The notes below the pieces were generated by a model. That model did no database searches, was not told the origin of the DNA, and saw only the letters and a list, made by a program, of their open reading frames with translations. A DNA stretch of 64,000 bases from assembly GCA_036874045.1 (NCBI GenBank), contig CM072344.1, forward strand, positions 13,736,501 through 13,800,500. The letters are read 5' to 3'. This document shows positions 46,001 to 58,590 of this stretch, one piece after another. The first letter of the stretch is position 1. Each line of letters starts with the position of its first letter. Position numbers and translations under genes: made by a program. Origin of the DNA: Cymodocea nodosa (Eukaryota > Streptophyta > Magnoliopsida > Alismatales > Cymodoceaceae).

Positions 46001-49000
46001 CTAAATGGGTCATCATTTCCTAGTTCTCATGCTAGCATCATATCAAGATATCTTATTTCAGGAATAATGGTGACTAATATGTTGCATATACATAAAAATA
46101 ACAGATGCATCGTATAGCTCATGGGGGGTATAGCAACTGCCATTCATGTTGAAATTATTTTCACTGGACATTGCAAATGTAGAGAAAGAGATTTAGTTTG
46201 TTGATTTGTCCCCTAGAATTCTTGTTCATGCTATGAATTGCAAGGCAGGTTGCAGGATGAATCACCCAAATGTTACAGGTCTGCCAAATGAATTGCAGTT
46301 GGTATAGTCTATGTCTATCAAAGCAGAATGGGCATGCAGATGTACATGGTAAGAAAGGACCTTGCGTTCCAAAGAATCATGTCATGCAAATGTTATGACC
46401 ACTCTCTGAATGTAAATGATAGAACTATTAGCAAAAAAAAAATTTGCAGGAGGTGTCAAATTTTAATTCCATGAGGCACACTCATGGTACTAGAGCTTAT
46501 GAGGTCATATCAACATTCTTAACAAGAAACCATAGTTGTTAAGGACATCTAGGTGTTGTGCCCAGGTGTTTTTTGGGCAACACCCAGATACACCTAACAC
46601 ATTATAGGACTTAACTAGATCTTTGTTGGACCAAATTAGAGATCCATGAAAGATTTAATACTATGTAAGGTATTTTTTATGTTTTCTAATAAAGATCATT
46701 TTATTCTAGTATCATTGATGATAGGATCATTGGCTTCTTTGGAAGAGGATGAATAGAGAAGATGCTTTGATTTTAAAACAAATAAAGAAATTAAGTGTGG
46801 TTAACTTAAATGATGATAAAATGAGTTGAATAAATTTTCTACACTAAAGTGGAGGTAGAGAAATAATAAAATATTGCATACAAGGTTTACAGCAGTTTAC
46901 CCAAACGAGCTATGTCCATTCTTCAAGAGATTCTCCTCTCAAGCCTATCCACTAACTTTTGGTATTTTCTTAGGTTTACACCACAACTTGCTTACAATTT
47001 GAGACAAAACTCTTGCTTCCTTACCTCAACACGTCCAAAGTGTACACCTTTAAACATTGAGGGTCATTCTCATAGCTCAAAGACTTAAGCATGAGCTTGA
47101 GAAAGTAGCCTACAACTGTTGAAGTGCTTTTGCCTAAAGGCTCACCTTGATAGAATGTGATAGATGTACAAAGTGACTCAAATGTATGTATGTAAACTTG
47201 GAGATTGAGGAAATTGAATATAGAGAGGACTTAAGAATATTTTGGCAAGATGTGTCAGTGTCCAAGTATGTTTTTACATCAATAGCACCCTTATATTTAT
47301 AGTTGGATGAAAGTAATTGTGTGGATGATAGTTAGAAAATTGCCCTAATGTTCAATAAATTCCATTAACCAGTACAAAGTTGGTTGACTGTTTTGTCCAA
47401 TGATCAAATGGTTTGATTAACCTAATAGAAAATCGGTTGATTTATTTGCTGATCATGTTAACCATGATAGAGCAGAATGTTTAACCCATTTTACTTGATT
47501 GATCGAATTCCTCACTGGCAGATTTTCTATTATTTGACCTAAAATCAATTGAACTAATACATTGCTAGGTTAAACTTTAGTTGTCCGACACAAAATCAGT
47601 CATAGAATATGAGAGCATGATGGGTTGATATACCGATTCAAGTTGGTTGACTAATCACAGAAGATTTTCTATGCTAAGTTTTGAAGAATGAATGAGTGAT
47701 AATCCTGATGTAAAAGTATAGATAATTTTAGTTAATTGGTATTAGGTAATTGACTGAATCTTTATAGATCTGTAAATGCATGAATTAACTTATGCTATTA
47801 AATTAATAATGATTTTATATGCTCTAAGCATGCAATTTTACTATGATATTTCAGTTAATCACTGGAAGGTGGTAAAGTGATTTTGGGCTATGCAGTTTTC
47901 CTGTAAAATAAGTATCATGGATTCTATGATGAATCTTTTTCCTATTCTACATGCATTACAAATTAAGAGCTAGGAGGAAAAGGTACAAACATTTATAATA
48001 CGTAAATAAGTAATAATTAATTGAACTTCACTTGATGTGCCTAATCCAATATTCTTGATCTTCAATAGACTTGTTCTTATGCTTGATCTTTCTTAAACTT
48101 TTCTTCCTTTCCTTTATTGGCTACTTTTCCTTGATTAGGTTTTATAATCATCAAAACTAGGATGGAACTAACAATTTAGATGCTGTATATCATATTTTGT
48201 TATCATGTATTGACTTTTATAACAAGTTAATTTATAAGTAATGAATTTTAAACATCATAATATTGTGTTTGTTGTTTACACATGTTTATATGTTAGTATA
48301 AACTATTTACTTATGTATTTTATACATAAAAATATATATTAGTATGGGTGCTTAGAGCATTTACCTAGGTGCCTAGGCGATCAAGGTGTACAAGAGGCTA
48401 CCACCTCAATGCTTTGGCACCTTTGTATGTATGTATGCATGCATGTAAAAGAAAATATAGGCCAAAAATTGAGAATCCCCCTTAATTGACATTTTGTATT
48501 TGAAAACCTCCCCTAACACATAATTGTAACTTCATCTTTGCACTTAATTGAGCTGAAATTCACTACAAGATATATAAAATACACCAAAGATAATGGTAAG
48601 TACAGGCCATATTTCCATTAATTCATATGGAAATCCATCCAGCCCTTATTTCATTTACAAATTCATTATCATTTAAATATGGAAAGTAATAAAATAATTT
48701 TTTATTTGGAAATAAATTTTTCAAGGAGAAAGGTGGTGACAAGGTGCAAAATCACCTTAGGAAAAAGACAAGGAAAAACTATAGTTTAAAATATTGGTAT
48801 CGTATTGATGATCAGTCCTCTGGAAAAAGAAAATCCATCGAAGATCATATCAGTGGAAACACAATAGTTATGTGGAAATGGCCAAAAAACTCTAAATTTC
48901 AACTTGAAACTCAAGGACAAGATAAAACAAACTACAATAAGCATATAAAAACACCTAGATAAATTTTCTAAGCAATTACCATGCATAAAATGTCAATTAG

Positions 49001-50181
49001 GTAGAAATATAGTAGTTGCATGCATGAGAAAAAACTTAAATCATGTACAAATAACTGAAACAAACTGAAAATGATAAATGGTTACAAAATTCAGGTTACG
49101 TTTCAATATATATTAGGTTACATTTCAATAAAATCTAGGTTACAATTGAATATAATCCAAGACACAGTCCAATATATTTCAAGTTAGAGTTTCAGTTCAA
49201 TATCTGCCAGTGCAGATCGTCAATCTAGAAGTTCAGGCAAGTTTCGTATCAAAACCACCGAAAAATGATCTGAATTGGTGAAAAATCATCGATCTAAGTC
49301 AAATTTTGAAACCATGAGTAAGGCAATGCTTTGACCAAAAAAGGCAAAAATTGATCAATTTAGTGTTTTGAAATAAGTATCTGTGTATATAATGACTAAG
49401 AATCCAATCATACATGTAAATGAAAATGCAAAAAAAATAAATCAAAGCAATAGCTATATAAACATCACCAGAAACAGATGGGTATTGGAAGAAATGTTGA
49501 TTATCAGACTTGTCACGAATGTAGTATTTCCTTTATATATTTGTGAATTCGACTAGGACACATGGGAGAGAATAGAGAGGAATAGGGAACAAATATTTCA
49601 TCCTTCACATAATTCCTACTCAAGCTTCAATATAGATAGTTAAATTCAGCATTTCTCTATTTTGAAACCAGTAAATTCAGCGCTTGAGCTTAGTTGAAAC
49701 TCAGAATACTAGGAAGTTATCCAAAGAACAAAACAACACATAGTTGTATCCTATCCAAAAGCTTACAATCTATGGATCTTGACCAGGAAATTCATGCGAA
49801 AAGAAAAAAGAAATTAAACAAATGACAAAGGCAAAACCAAACCTGCCCCTTCTCGGCAACTATCAGTAGCTCATCCGATTCATCCTTCTCCCGAACAACA
49901 TCCACAGGCTTACTTGGATCTGCGTCCAAGATGACGCATTCCTTGTCGTCATCAATTACAACACTATCCTTCAACTGATCCGAAGAGTTCTTCTTCGACA
50001 ATACCGCAGGGGCGCAAGAAAGCTCGTCAATAACAAGTACATCCGTATCCCGAACCTCCTCCGGACTATCATCGAAAAGCTCCTTAAACCAATTGGGGGA
50101 CCTATCTTCGCTGGATCGAGCGTCATCTTCGTCGGAGCTTACTTCGAGAACCACGGCACCAGAGGTATCCATAGATCTCAC
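43053..50181 (-). CDS. RPM1-interacting protein 13 (RIN13)-like
   Basis: RIN13 of Arabidopsis is a nuclear protein that binds the NLR RPM1 and promotes its resistance response; its biochemical activity is not known. Three exons on the minus strand join in phase 0: 49843-50181 (113 codons), 44331-44417 (29 codons) and 43053-44216, giving 529 residues. Exon 1 holds an acidic start (VVLEVSSDEDD), NWFKELFDD and the conserved CVILDADPSKPV and ELLIVAEKGQ. Across exons 2 and 3 runs the family's Cys/His-rich core ACRDYPHPRHLC, HERYCSQCHCYVCD and LAPCVFWG, which looks like a zinc-binding fold. The rest is Ser/Asn-rich and probably disordered, ending FVFDFEVDWNGL. Two in-frame ATGs (50181, 50172) compete; the first has a purine at -3. 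Intron 1 is 5425 bp and intron 2 is 114 bp. The protein is longer than I recall for Arabidopsis (about 430). Confidence 0.88.
46540..48430. mobile_element. Possible hAT-like non-autonomous insertion
   Basis: The left end has AGTTGTTAAGG..ATCTAGGTGTTGTGCCCAGGTG. The right end has TACCTAGGTGCCTAGGCGATC and CTTTGGCACCTTTG. Paired ends with CCTAGGCG-type words around an AT-rich core are a familiar plant transposon style. A related short phrase (ACCTAGGCATTGTCTAGGC) lies at 44648-44666. Exact ends and target duplication were not determined. Confidence 0.3.
49090..49195 (-). repeat. Inverted GTTACATTTCAAT tandem units
   Basis: Four to five units like AGGTTACATTTCAATA(T/A)AAT lie in a row. They are the reverse complement of the units at 13137-13262 and about 31873-31975. 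Confidence 0.65.
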
Positions 50182-50434
50182 GCAACCACAGGGAAGACGG
50201 AGGCATACAAAAGAAACCGAGAAGAAATCTCTGGTGCTACGGATTTTGTTATCGATTGGCCGATTAGCAAAGCTTGAGATTCCAGCGAATTCAGGGGTGC
50301 GACCGTGTGTGAAAACGAAGCCCCGAACGGCGAAAGAAAAGCAGCATAGAGCAGAACAGATTGAGGCCTACGTACGAGTGGCACTGGCTTGACTGTGGTT
50401 CGCCGCCTTCTGCTCCTCCTCCCATTTCTGCAGG

Positions 50435-50443
50435 AAACCCTAA
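50435..50443 (+). promoter_or_regulatory. Telo-box AAACCCTAA
   Basis: The 9-bp motif AAACCCTAA lies about 255 bp upstream of the RIN13-like start codon. Telo-boxes are common in plant promoters of genes active in dividing cells. The occurrence is seen; its function here is inferred. Confidence 0.4.
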
Positions 50444-50559
50444 TTCAGTATGGACGATGGAGAACGAGACCTAACCGTAGTCGAGTGGAAATGGGATGAA
50501 ATAGATGGAGTTTACGTTGAGGCTCGCGTTGAAGTGGCAGGAATGACGTGTATCCAGTA

Positions 50560-51440
50560 GACTAATATTATTTATATATTTTTAAAATTGTCATTTTGTG
50601 TTTTTTTTCTTTTTCTTTTAAATGTAAATTAATTATATTTGGTTAGTTGCTTATGGTACGCAACAAATTTTATATAACACAATGCTTTTTATTATAATAT
50701 TTAATTATTAAGATTGTATGACTTCGTTAGAGAAAAAGTGAACGGTGAGTTACAAATTTTTATATTAAGATGAATAAATCGTTATATTAATTCTATGTTA
50801 ATTGTAGGTGGAGAAAGAGTAAATTAAAGCATCTACAATAAATAAAATAAAATAGGACACAAAGAGATTTTTAGTTAATTTACCTTTAAGCTTATTAATT
50901 TTTTCACAATATTTACAAATCTCTAATTTTAAGATCAAAATTAGAACCAACCAAACCTTGAAAGATATTCACTATTAAAACTTTAAAGCAGAAGATCTTC
51001 AACAATTTCTATGTAAGATATTTTCTTTAAAAATTTTTGTATATTGGGTTGTTCTCTTACTATTAGCTCTCTTGCTATCCTTCATGAATTCATGCTTCTT
51101 AAACATCTTCTGATCCAACATTCCACAAGTCCTTATATTTAGAAGTCAAACGTCCTTGCTTGAGAGTATGAATCCCAAATATATATAACAAGGATCCATT
51201 GTCCAAAATATCAAATGATTTGCAAATTATTTGGTTAGACTAAGACTTACTCTCCTAAGTTTCTAAAAATTTCCGACCAATAGAGACTTAGATATCTCAA
51301 GTCTTCCAATATTCTTTTTGGAATCCTAAAGTCGTTGGAACCTTAACTTTTCTTTATATACCGATGGAAGCTTATCATTTCGAATATTCTTCAAGTTTTT
51401 GGAAGCTTATCTTTTTATGTTTTTGTTGCTATTTTGCTTA
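50560..51440. other. AT-rich spacer
   Basis: No gene was recognised. From about 51280 the sequence merges into a degenerate tandem array. Confidence 0.4.
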
Positions 51441-51680
51441 ACTTTCCAACTTAACATCTTAAATTTCTGAATATTCTTCAAATCTTCAAAAAGCTTAACT
51501 TTTTATGTTTCCGTTGTTATTTAATTTTTCAATCTAACGGACACTTAACATCTTAAATTTCCATCTCTTCGATATTTCTGATTTGTTAAGTTTTAACTCT
51601 CTGCTCATCTGTATCACTATCGCCTGAACTTAACTTGTTAATTCTAACAGCAACTTAACGTCTTAAATTTCCAAATATTC
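51441..51680 (+). repeat. Degenerate 95-110-bp tandem repeat
   Basis: CTTAACATCTTAAATTTC occurs at about 51450, 51544 and 51654 (last copy AACGTC). It alternates with AATATTCTT..AA and AAAAGCTTAACTTT phrases. Related phrases extend to about 51300 and 51760. Confidence 0.6.
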
Positions 51681-53269
51681 TTTGAATGTTCAAAAGCTTA
51701 ACCTTCTATATTTTTGTCTTTTCAATATTTATAGATTGTTAAGTTTAACTCTCTGTCCATCTATATCAAGGTTTTTATAACTTAGTTGCAATACTTGGTT
51801 TGCCTTTTGTATTGTCTTTAAATCTATGAATTACAAACTCATCCTGATATAAGTTTTTGTATTATCAAAACACAAAACTTCTTTTATTAATAAGTATAAA
51901 TTAATATTTATATTTAATTTTTTATATTCATATAATAATATTAAATATTCATAAATATATATATATATATATATTAAATTTTTTAAATAATAATAATAAT
52001 AATAATATTTCATGTATTTCATTATAAATAATATTTATTATATATTTAAGATATTTTTAGTACTTAAGGGTAATTCATTAATTTCAAATGTAGGAGTATT
52101 GTACCTAAGGAGCAATTATGTTGTTCCTCAGATTTGTTGAAGTAGATGTTTTTGTTTGACTTTAATAGGAAACTGCTTTACACAATTTCAAGAGGGAAAA
52201 ATAGTCACAAATAAAAAATATTAATATAATAGAGAAGAAAGTCTATTTCTATATTAAAACTTCATACTTAAATAGTCCACGTCAATTTATTTTATACTTG
52301 GTATATGTAATTAAAATAAAAAATAATGGAAAAATACATCTGGGGCTACCTTTGAGTAATGTCACCTTCAGATGAATTGTATTTGATTAGATACGTGTCA
52401 AAGTCATGTTACGTTAAGGAAGGTAATGCCACAACTTTGACATAATCCATGATTTGTGGTTCATTCATGTTTTGTTAATCAATGGTATGGTTTGATTACA
52501 TTTTTTAGTATATGAAATTATAAAATTAATATACTAAACTTAAAAAAATTAATCATAAATGATATACTAAAAATTAAATGAAGTTTTTGTTGTCATAATT
52601 TCGATATATTGAAATTAATACAAATAAGTTTTGTAAATGTTTTTAGTATACCATTTCTGTAAATGTTATATTATTTTTAAAAATCAAAATCGTGTCATAC
52701 CGACCTACATATTCAAATTGAATCACGCCAATATGATTTGAATGGTAGCCTAACATAACTTGAAAAATTGTGTTAAGCCTGTCAATGACATCTCTAATCT
52801 AAATTGTGTCATAGTTTGATCCTGTTAAGAATTAGGTTAGCATGATTTAGTCTGATTCAATTAACATCTCTATTGTTATCTAAAGATATTTCTTATTTTG
52901 TTAATTTCTATTGGAAAATCAAATTTTAACTATATGGTTAGTTAATTTATAGCATAATCTATTACATATCAAAATTTAATTTGTGTTACACTCATTAAGG
53001 TTTTTTATTACAAGATTAATAAATAAAATTTAACAAAGATTATAAATTTTAAGATGTTTAGGTTAAGGATCAATACTTATTTAAATTAAGTAAAACTTTC
53101 ATTATGTATTTATAACTATCTAATAATCAAATGCATCTGTTTACTTTGACTTCTCATATTTACAAGGAGATAGAAGAATGTCTTTAAGAATCTTACTTAA
53201 TGGCACCTTAAAATAAAATTACTTTGAAAAATAAGGCAATGGTAATAATTCATTGTAATAGTGATGATA
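51681..53269. other. AT-rich spacer with microsatellites
   Basis: (TA)n lies at about 51955-51974 and (TAA)n at about 51986-52006. Around 52390-52480 and 52690-52860 are phrases like those at 40755-40900, perhaps from one repeat family. No gene was recognised. Confidence 0.4.
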
Positions 53270-53460
53270 TATGATAGTGGTGTATCACATGGTAGATGGT
53301 AGTGGTAGTAGTAGTGGTAGTTATAGTGGTAGTAACTGTAGCAGTGGTGGTGATAATAGTCATAGTGATAATGGTGATAGTGGTAGTTATGATAATATTA
53401 GTAGTAGTGGTTAGTGATGATAGTAGTGTTAGTGGTAGTCATAGTGATAGTAGTCCTTGT
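53270..53460 (+). repeat. GTGGTA/GATGGT-like degenerate microsatellite
   Basis: An almost uninterrupted series of the triplets GTG, GTA, GAT and AGT makes the plus frame read as a run of Val and Ile. The simple composition shows this is repeat sequence, not a gene. Confidence 0.85.
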
Positions 53461-53619
53461 ATTCTATTTGTGGAATACAGCAAATGCTTTCCTCAACCTT
53501 TCTTTCCTCTGGCTTTTCTTGTGGGATCTTGAGATTAAAAGAGACGTGTAGGCTTACTAAGAGTTGACACTCTTAATGTTGGCAAAGTATCCAAGAGAAA
53601 TTTGGTGAAAATAGGTGTG

Positions 53620-53860
53620 CTAGTGACCATTAGTGGCAATGAAGATGGTGGTAGTGGACATCAATGATGGTAATGGTTGAACATGGTGATACGGATTGAC
53701 ATGGTGGTGATGATGGATGAATATAACAGTAGTGATTGATGAAGATGATAATGGTGGTAGACAAGAATTTTGGTGATGGACAATTATGATAGTGATTGCC
53801 AAGTATAGCAATGGTGGGGTTTGATGCCATTGGTGATCAATGTTAATGGTGGAGGTTGAC
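53620..53860 (+). repeat. GATGGTGGT-like degenerate repeat
   Basis: A second stretch has words such as GATGGTGGTAGTGG, AATGATGGTAATGG and GGTGGTGATGATGG. It is less regular than the one at 53270 and probably of the same origin. Confidence 0.7.
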
Positions 53861-53869
53861 TGCGAGTGA

Positions 53870-54791
53870 TGTAAATAGGTAAGACTAAGGTGAGGAAAAA
53901 GGAGAGCTACAAGTTAGGTCATAATCCATGTTTTTTAAACCTTGAGCTATGGCTTGGTTGAAACGTTAATAGAAAACTACGTTAAGCCAGATTAATCAAT
54001 CATTCTGTAAACTTGTACCTGAAGAGAGCCATGACATAATAGTTTTTTCTAATTAATTTTAGTGTTTCTTTGTTGCCTCTAATAACGAAATAATGAAATG
54101 CATGCTTCCTTGTATTGATCACATATATTGACATAGAGGGCTTGCTTTTCTGCACATATCAGGAGTTATTTATTTCACATAATGGGTCATGCAAAGGGAG
54201 GAGGTTAGTCCAAAATTTATACTCTAATGATATTTTACTCAGACAATTCACTCTCGACTCATTTGCAATTACATGTGACTTCTTTATTTGCAGACTTGGA
54301 ATTGTTTGAATGGTTGCCATGGTCGATGGTCAATAAACTTATTTCCATGGACGTCCATTTGCTGAGTCGCTGGCTTAGACCTAAAGCGAAACAATGGGAA
54401 ACAGAAGTAGGTGTTTGTGTTCCACAAGCATTTCCATGTAGGTCGGCGTCCATGTTTAAAATGCACTTGACAAAAGAAAATGAACAGCATAAGTTTATTA
54501 TATTTCTCGTAAACAAAATCCAAAATTTTAATCACCCATCTAATCAAAACAGAAGGCAGCATACACATCTCCTCAGAGTCTGCATTATTCATATCCGCAA
54601 AAGCCATGACAAATAAAAAGATGGTCTTCTTCTTTTTAACTAGTGAGAAGACAACCCTGTATTCCACACGAAAGCAATATGCGAAAACGCATTTGTCAAT
54701 AACCAATTACCATGTGTTTCTCACACGGAGAAATAGCAGCTAGAGTGAATGGAAAATATATTGTTGGACCAGCAGAGACCAGGTCTACTAC
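53870..54791. other. Spacer and 3' flank of V-ATPase G
   Basis: Frames of up to 140 codons are open on both strands near 54230-54700, but their reading resembles no known protein and they overlap each other. The right end probably includes the 3' UTR of the minus-strand V-ATPase G gene. Confidence 0.35.
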
Positions 54792-56506
54792 CTAGTTCTT
54801 GACGGTAGTCACATACTTCAGAAGCATCTGCCCCACCTCGTTGGATAGCCTTCCAGCTTCCGATTTCAGGTGTTGAATTTTTGCCTCGGTTTCATTTTCA
54901 AGACGCTTAACATTGGCACCTGTGTCTCCACTGCTCTGTTTTAGGATTAAGATGACCAAAAACAATGAGCAAAATCAGGATCAGCAACGATCATTCGTCT
55001 ACGTATACATTTATGCACTTGTGTTTTACCTCTGCAACCTTGCGCTGAAAGTCAGCTTCCATATGAGCACGATATTCTGCAATCTCCTTTTCAGCTTCAT
55101 CTTTGGCCTGCTTCAATCTCGCCAGCTTTTCTGAAATCAAAATAGAAGCAAACTCTATTTAATATCATATGTTTTGTTGTGAAAAGCAAAATTCATAGTT
55201 CAAATACAAAAGAAATGATTAAAAAACAGGTCAGACTTGGATTACTGATTTAAAGTTTTTTTCGTTTTTCCATCAGCACTCCTGACACTATTTAATTTGA
55301 TATATGCAGTTTTATCCATATCGGCAATGTTGCACAATAGAAAGAATAGGTCGTAGCAAGTTATATTTGCTCACAATAGTTTTATTCCTGTTGAGATGGT
55401 AGTTTTGCATCATTGCATGCAAACGACCACCTTAGTAGCCTTCGCTTTATGGAAATTTATGACATAATCAGCCCGCAAATTTTCATGATAAGAGGCAAAA
55501 TAGTTCACATCAACCTTTTCTTTGACCGCGTTAACCAACAATATATGAATACCCTTTCAGTTCCAGTATGATCTTTCATAAACCATGCCATATTCAAGTA
55601 TAATGGAAATGCTTGTTTCTCAAAAATTTTGTTTGACCTTTTTGTATTATCAAGATTTTAATTATTCAGGATGCATATCACCCGTTGGAACTATTGGAGG
55701 TTGTTTTTGAAATCATCATAATAATAATTTCACTACCGGTACTTTGAGATGGCTTGTCATAATTTCTTTCCTTTTTGTTGAAGAACTTCTCAATTTTTAC
55801 CCCGATAATGATTTTAATTACTCAGGAAGTGGATCACTTGTTGAACAACTAGAGGATGGATCAAATCATCATAATATTAATTTCACAGCTAGAACTTGAG
55901 ATGGCTTGTCATAATTTCCTTCCTTTTTGTTGAAGAACTACTCAATTTTTACCCCCTTAATGATGCGTAAAATCTCAGATACACCAATTAAAATAAGGAA
56001 TAAACAGACTAGAACTTCTGTTTTAACACTCCAGATGCACCATATAATTGGTCGCACAATGTATACACCAAGGGCCCAGGGCAAAGAATGTCTATGCAAT
56101 AAAGGCTAACAATTTTCCTTGGCTGGTATATTTAGACATCTCTAAGGAAATCAACAGAAGTACTATATTCAAAATCCACTGATTCACAAAATACTTTTCA
56201 TAAAGCTTCACAAAAATTAAATATTGTAAATTATTTGAAACACAATGACTTGAAGACTTGCAAACATATATCATCCTTGTTATGCTTGTCAATGAATATA
56301 TATTCGTATATCCCTTTGAAAAAGGCCAAGCCTCTTCCACATCTCGGACATATAAAGTTGTAAACATACGCTTTTACATTTTACAGGAAAGCAAATTCGT
56401 TACAAAAAACATGCATACCATTTCTAGCAGCAGCAACAATTTGTTGGGCATCTTGCTCTGCAGCTAACAAAGCCTGAATTCCACCTTGACGTCTATTGAC
56501 ATCCAT
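54792..56506 (-). CDS. V-type proton ATPase subunit G
   Basis: Subunit G forms, with subunit E, the peripheral stalk that holds the catalytic V1 head of the vacuolar proton pump. Three coding exons on the minus strand, 56419-56506, 55030-55130 and 54792-54935, join in frame to exactly 110 residues, the standard plant length. The protein starts [20 protein letters not shown] and continues QQIVAAARN, then [20 protein letters not shown], then [17 protein letters not shown], and ends [10 protein letters not shown]. This is the long charged helix of the family. Introns are 1288 and 94 bp, and a further intron lies in the 5' UTR. All borders are GT-AG. No irregularity is seen. Confidence 0.96.
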
Positions 56507-58400
56507 CAAGCCTGCAAAAGCAAGGAATGGCCTTAGAAAGTTGTCCATAAAGCATGACATGGGAAATGTAAGTGCGGCCTGAAGGACAACAAACAATCAA
56601 GAAAATTATGACAGACACCAATAATGCCATTGCGGTAACTGGTGTTCATTAAGACAAACCAACTGCTAGACAATTTTACACCTGTTGAATTTGGAATAAA
56701 ACCAGAAAAAAATTAATTCCTGTTTGGCTATGCACCAATGAACTGGAACAGTAACAAAAGAAGAATAGCAATTTGATTGTAGGGTCACTCTTAATTACCA
56801 TTTTACCAAAATGGTTTAATTAAAATAAAAAATTTAATTTATTTCATGCTTGACTTGAATTTTTGGAGCTCATACAAGAAATCCTAATCATACCTACTAG
56901 ATGGTATCCCATACTAGGAAAATGTGGAACATTTTCGGAAGACAATGAATTCCAAGCACATGTAAGACTCATTTTTCTTATTGTGTTATGGCCATTAATT
57001 TCTTTTCATTGTCTCTCCAAAGAAAAATTGGAATTTCTAATAGCCATGCACCACTTTTGTATTAGCAAAGGTTTCTAAAACTCCAACTTCACACATCATT
57101 TTCATTTAAAATATTCTTAGTTGGAGTTAGTCTCCTCAATGTATGAATATTGCACTTTCATTGATATTGAGAATTCCAGAATGATCCCAAATGAGGATTC
57201 CATGATATCCTGAACCTTTGAATCTTCAGAATCATTTGGTTACAAACTCATTAGTATGAGTGTGAAATTCAGGGGTACGGTAGCTCAGCTTGCCATTCTC
57301 ATTTTGCACATAAACCTAGTTTGCATTGCTTCAGCTTTCACTTTTACAGCCATTAGGAATTTTTCAGATAAGCAAAAGGTTTGTCTCCAAAAATGGATTA
57401 GGTGTGACCAGTTGGCCATCCATTCAATTCAATCCAGATCCCAACCAGAATAGACCTTGTTCATTGTATCTAATGCATCACAGGTTCGGTGGGGCCACTG
57501 AATACCTAAAAAAGACTGACCTATTGTTGTTAGTGGGTAAAATGCAATTTTTAGGGATGGAAGAAGGGAAAAGGTACAGTGCACCTTCTATTGAAATACC
57601 ACTCCTCAAAACTAGGCTTCCCCTCGTTGGATTTTTCTTGCCAAAGTTGTATGCTAGTACTTGTTGAATCTAGTTTGAATGTCGTTCTCCTTTCTCTATA
57701 AGGAAATACATAATTTCCATCAATTCCCTTAACGGGATTCAAAAATTGTACTAATGCAAATCCAAAATTTGTGGCAACCATCAGATCTCACATCCATGAC
57801 TATATTCCTAATCCCAGCTTTTAGATTAACAAGGATTTGATAAATAAATACCATAAGATTTCATCGAGTAATACAAATCCAACGTATCAATGGAGCGAAT
57901 ATTTAATATATCACAACAACTCGTTGTTTCTTCTACACGATCTACAACAACAACAGTCCATTTACGGAACCACATAACCAATCTAAAAATGTAACCCACC
58001 ACCTATAAAAGCATAAACATTCTTTACATAAACTGTTGGTAAGAAAACAATGACAACGAAAAAAGTCCTAAGAGCATCAAGCTGAACTCTCCATTCTTCC
58101 CCAGAAGAGGAAGGAACGACACAACTGAAGATTACCTCACCTTCCTTATTGAAAAACAAGCCTAGTGAAATTCAGCATAAACAGTAAATCTGGATTCCCA
58201 GACACGTCAAGGATGGACGAGATCTGACGAGAAACAAATCAAAATCGAAGAAGATCAGAGCAGATCGAGGAGTACCTGATGTTGCTCCGGCGGGAAAAAG
58301 AGTGTGGAGGAGATCGCGGGGGAGACGGAGGAAGGGAGGAGACTCGACGCCGAGGGAGAGGGGAGAGGGGAGGGGGAGGGAGCTGGGTTGGATCGATTTA
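56507..58400 (-). other. 5' UTR exon and UTR intron of V-ATPase G
   Basis: The first coding exon starts only 5 bp before the ATG, after the acceptor TTTTGCAG|GCTTG. The fitting donor CATCAG|GTACTC lies at 58275/58276, with a GC- and CT-rich leader upstream (58276 to about 58400). The UTR intron would be 1764 bp (56512-58275). Leader introns are common in plant V-ATPase and other strongly expressed genes. Nothing else was recognised in it. Confidence 0.6.
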
Positions 58401-58590
58401 ACGGACAGCGGGGATGGCACCGCCACGCCGCGCATGGGCACCAACGACAGCATACGTCGGCCTGTGGGCCGAGCCCCATGGGCCCAAGTCCACAGTGGGC
58501 CGTAATTGGTGATCTATTGAGTCACAAGTCTGTTGCAAAAACTATCACTTGATTTTTTTTTTGAGTCTTATTTGATTTCTGTACTTGGTT

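Larger units (their letters stand above)
44418..49842 (-). other. 5.4-kb first intron of the RIN13-like gene
   Basis: The borders are CAG|GTTTGG and TTTGCAG|CTAGC on the minus strand. The intron holds a possible hAT-like insertion (46540-48430), inverted GTTACATTTCAAT units (49090-49195) and otherwise AT-rich sequence. No coding stretch was recognised on either strand. Confidence 0.75.

Noticed and set aside
53296-53532. Val/Ile-rich frame that looks like a membrane peptide
   Set aside because: It is only the translation of GTGGTA/GATAGT triplet repeats.
54227-54706. Overlapping frames of 129-140 codons
   Set aside because: Both strands are open over the same bases, there is no recognisable family, and the position fits the 3' flank of V-ATPase G.
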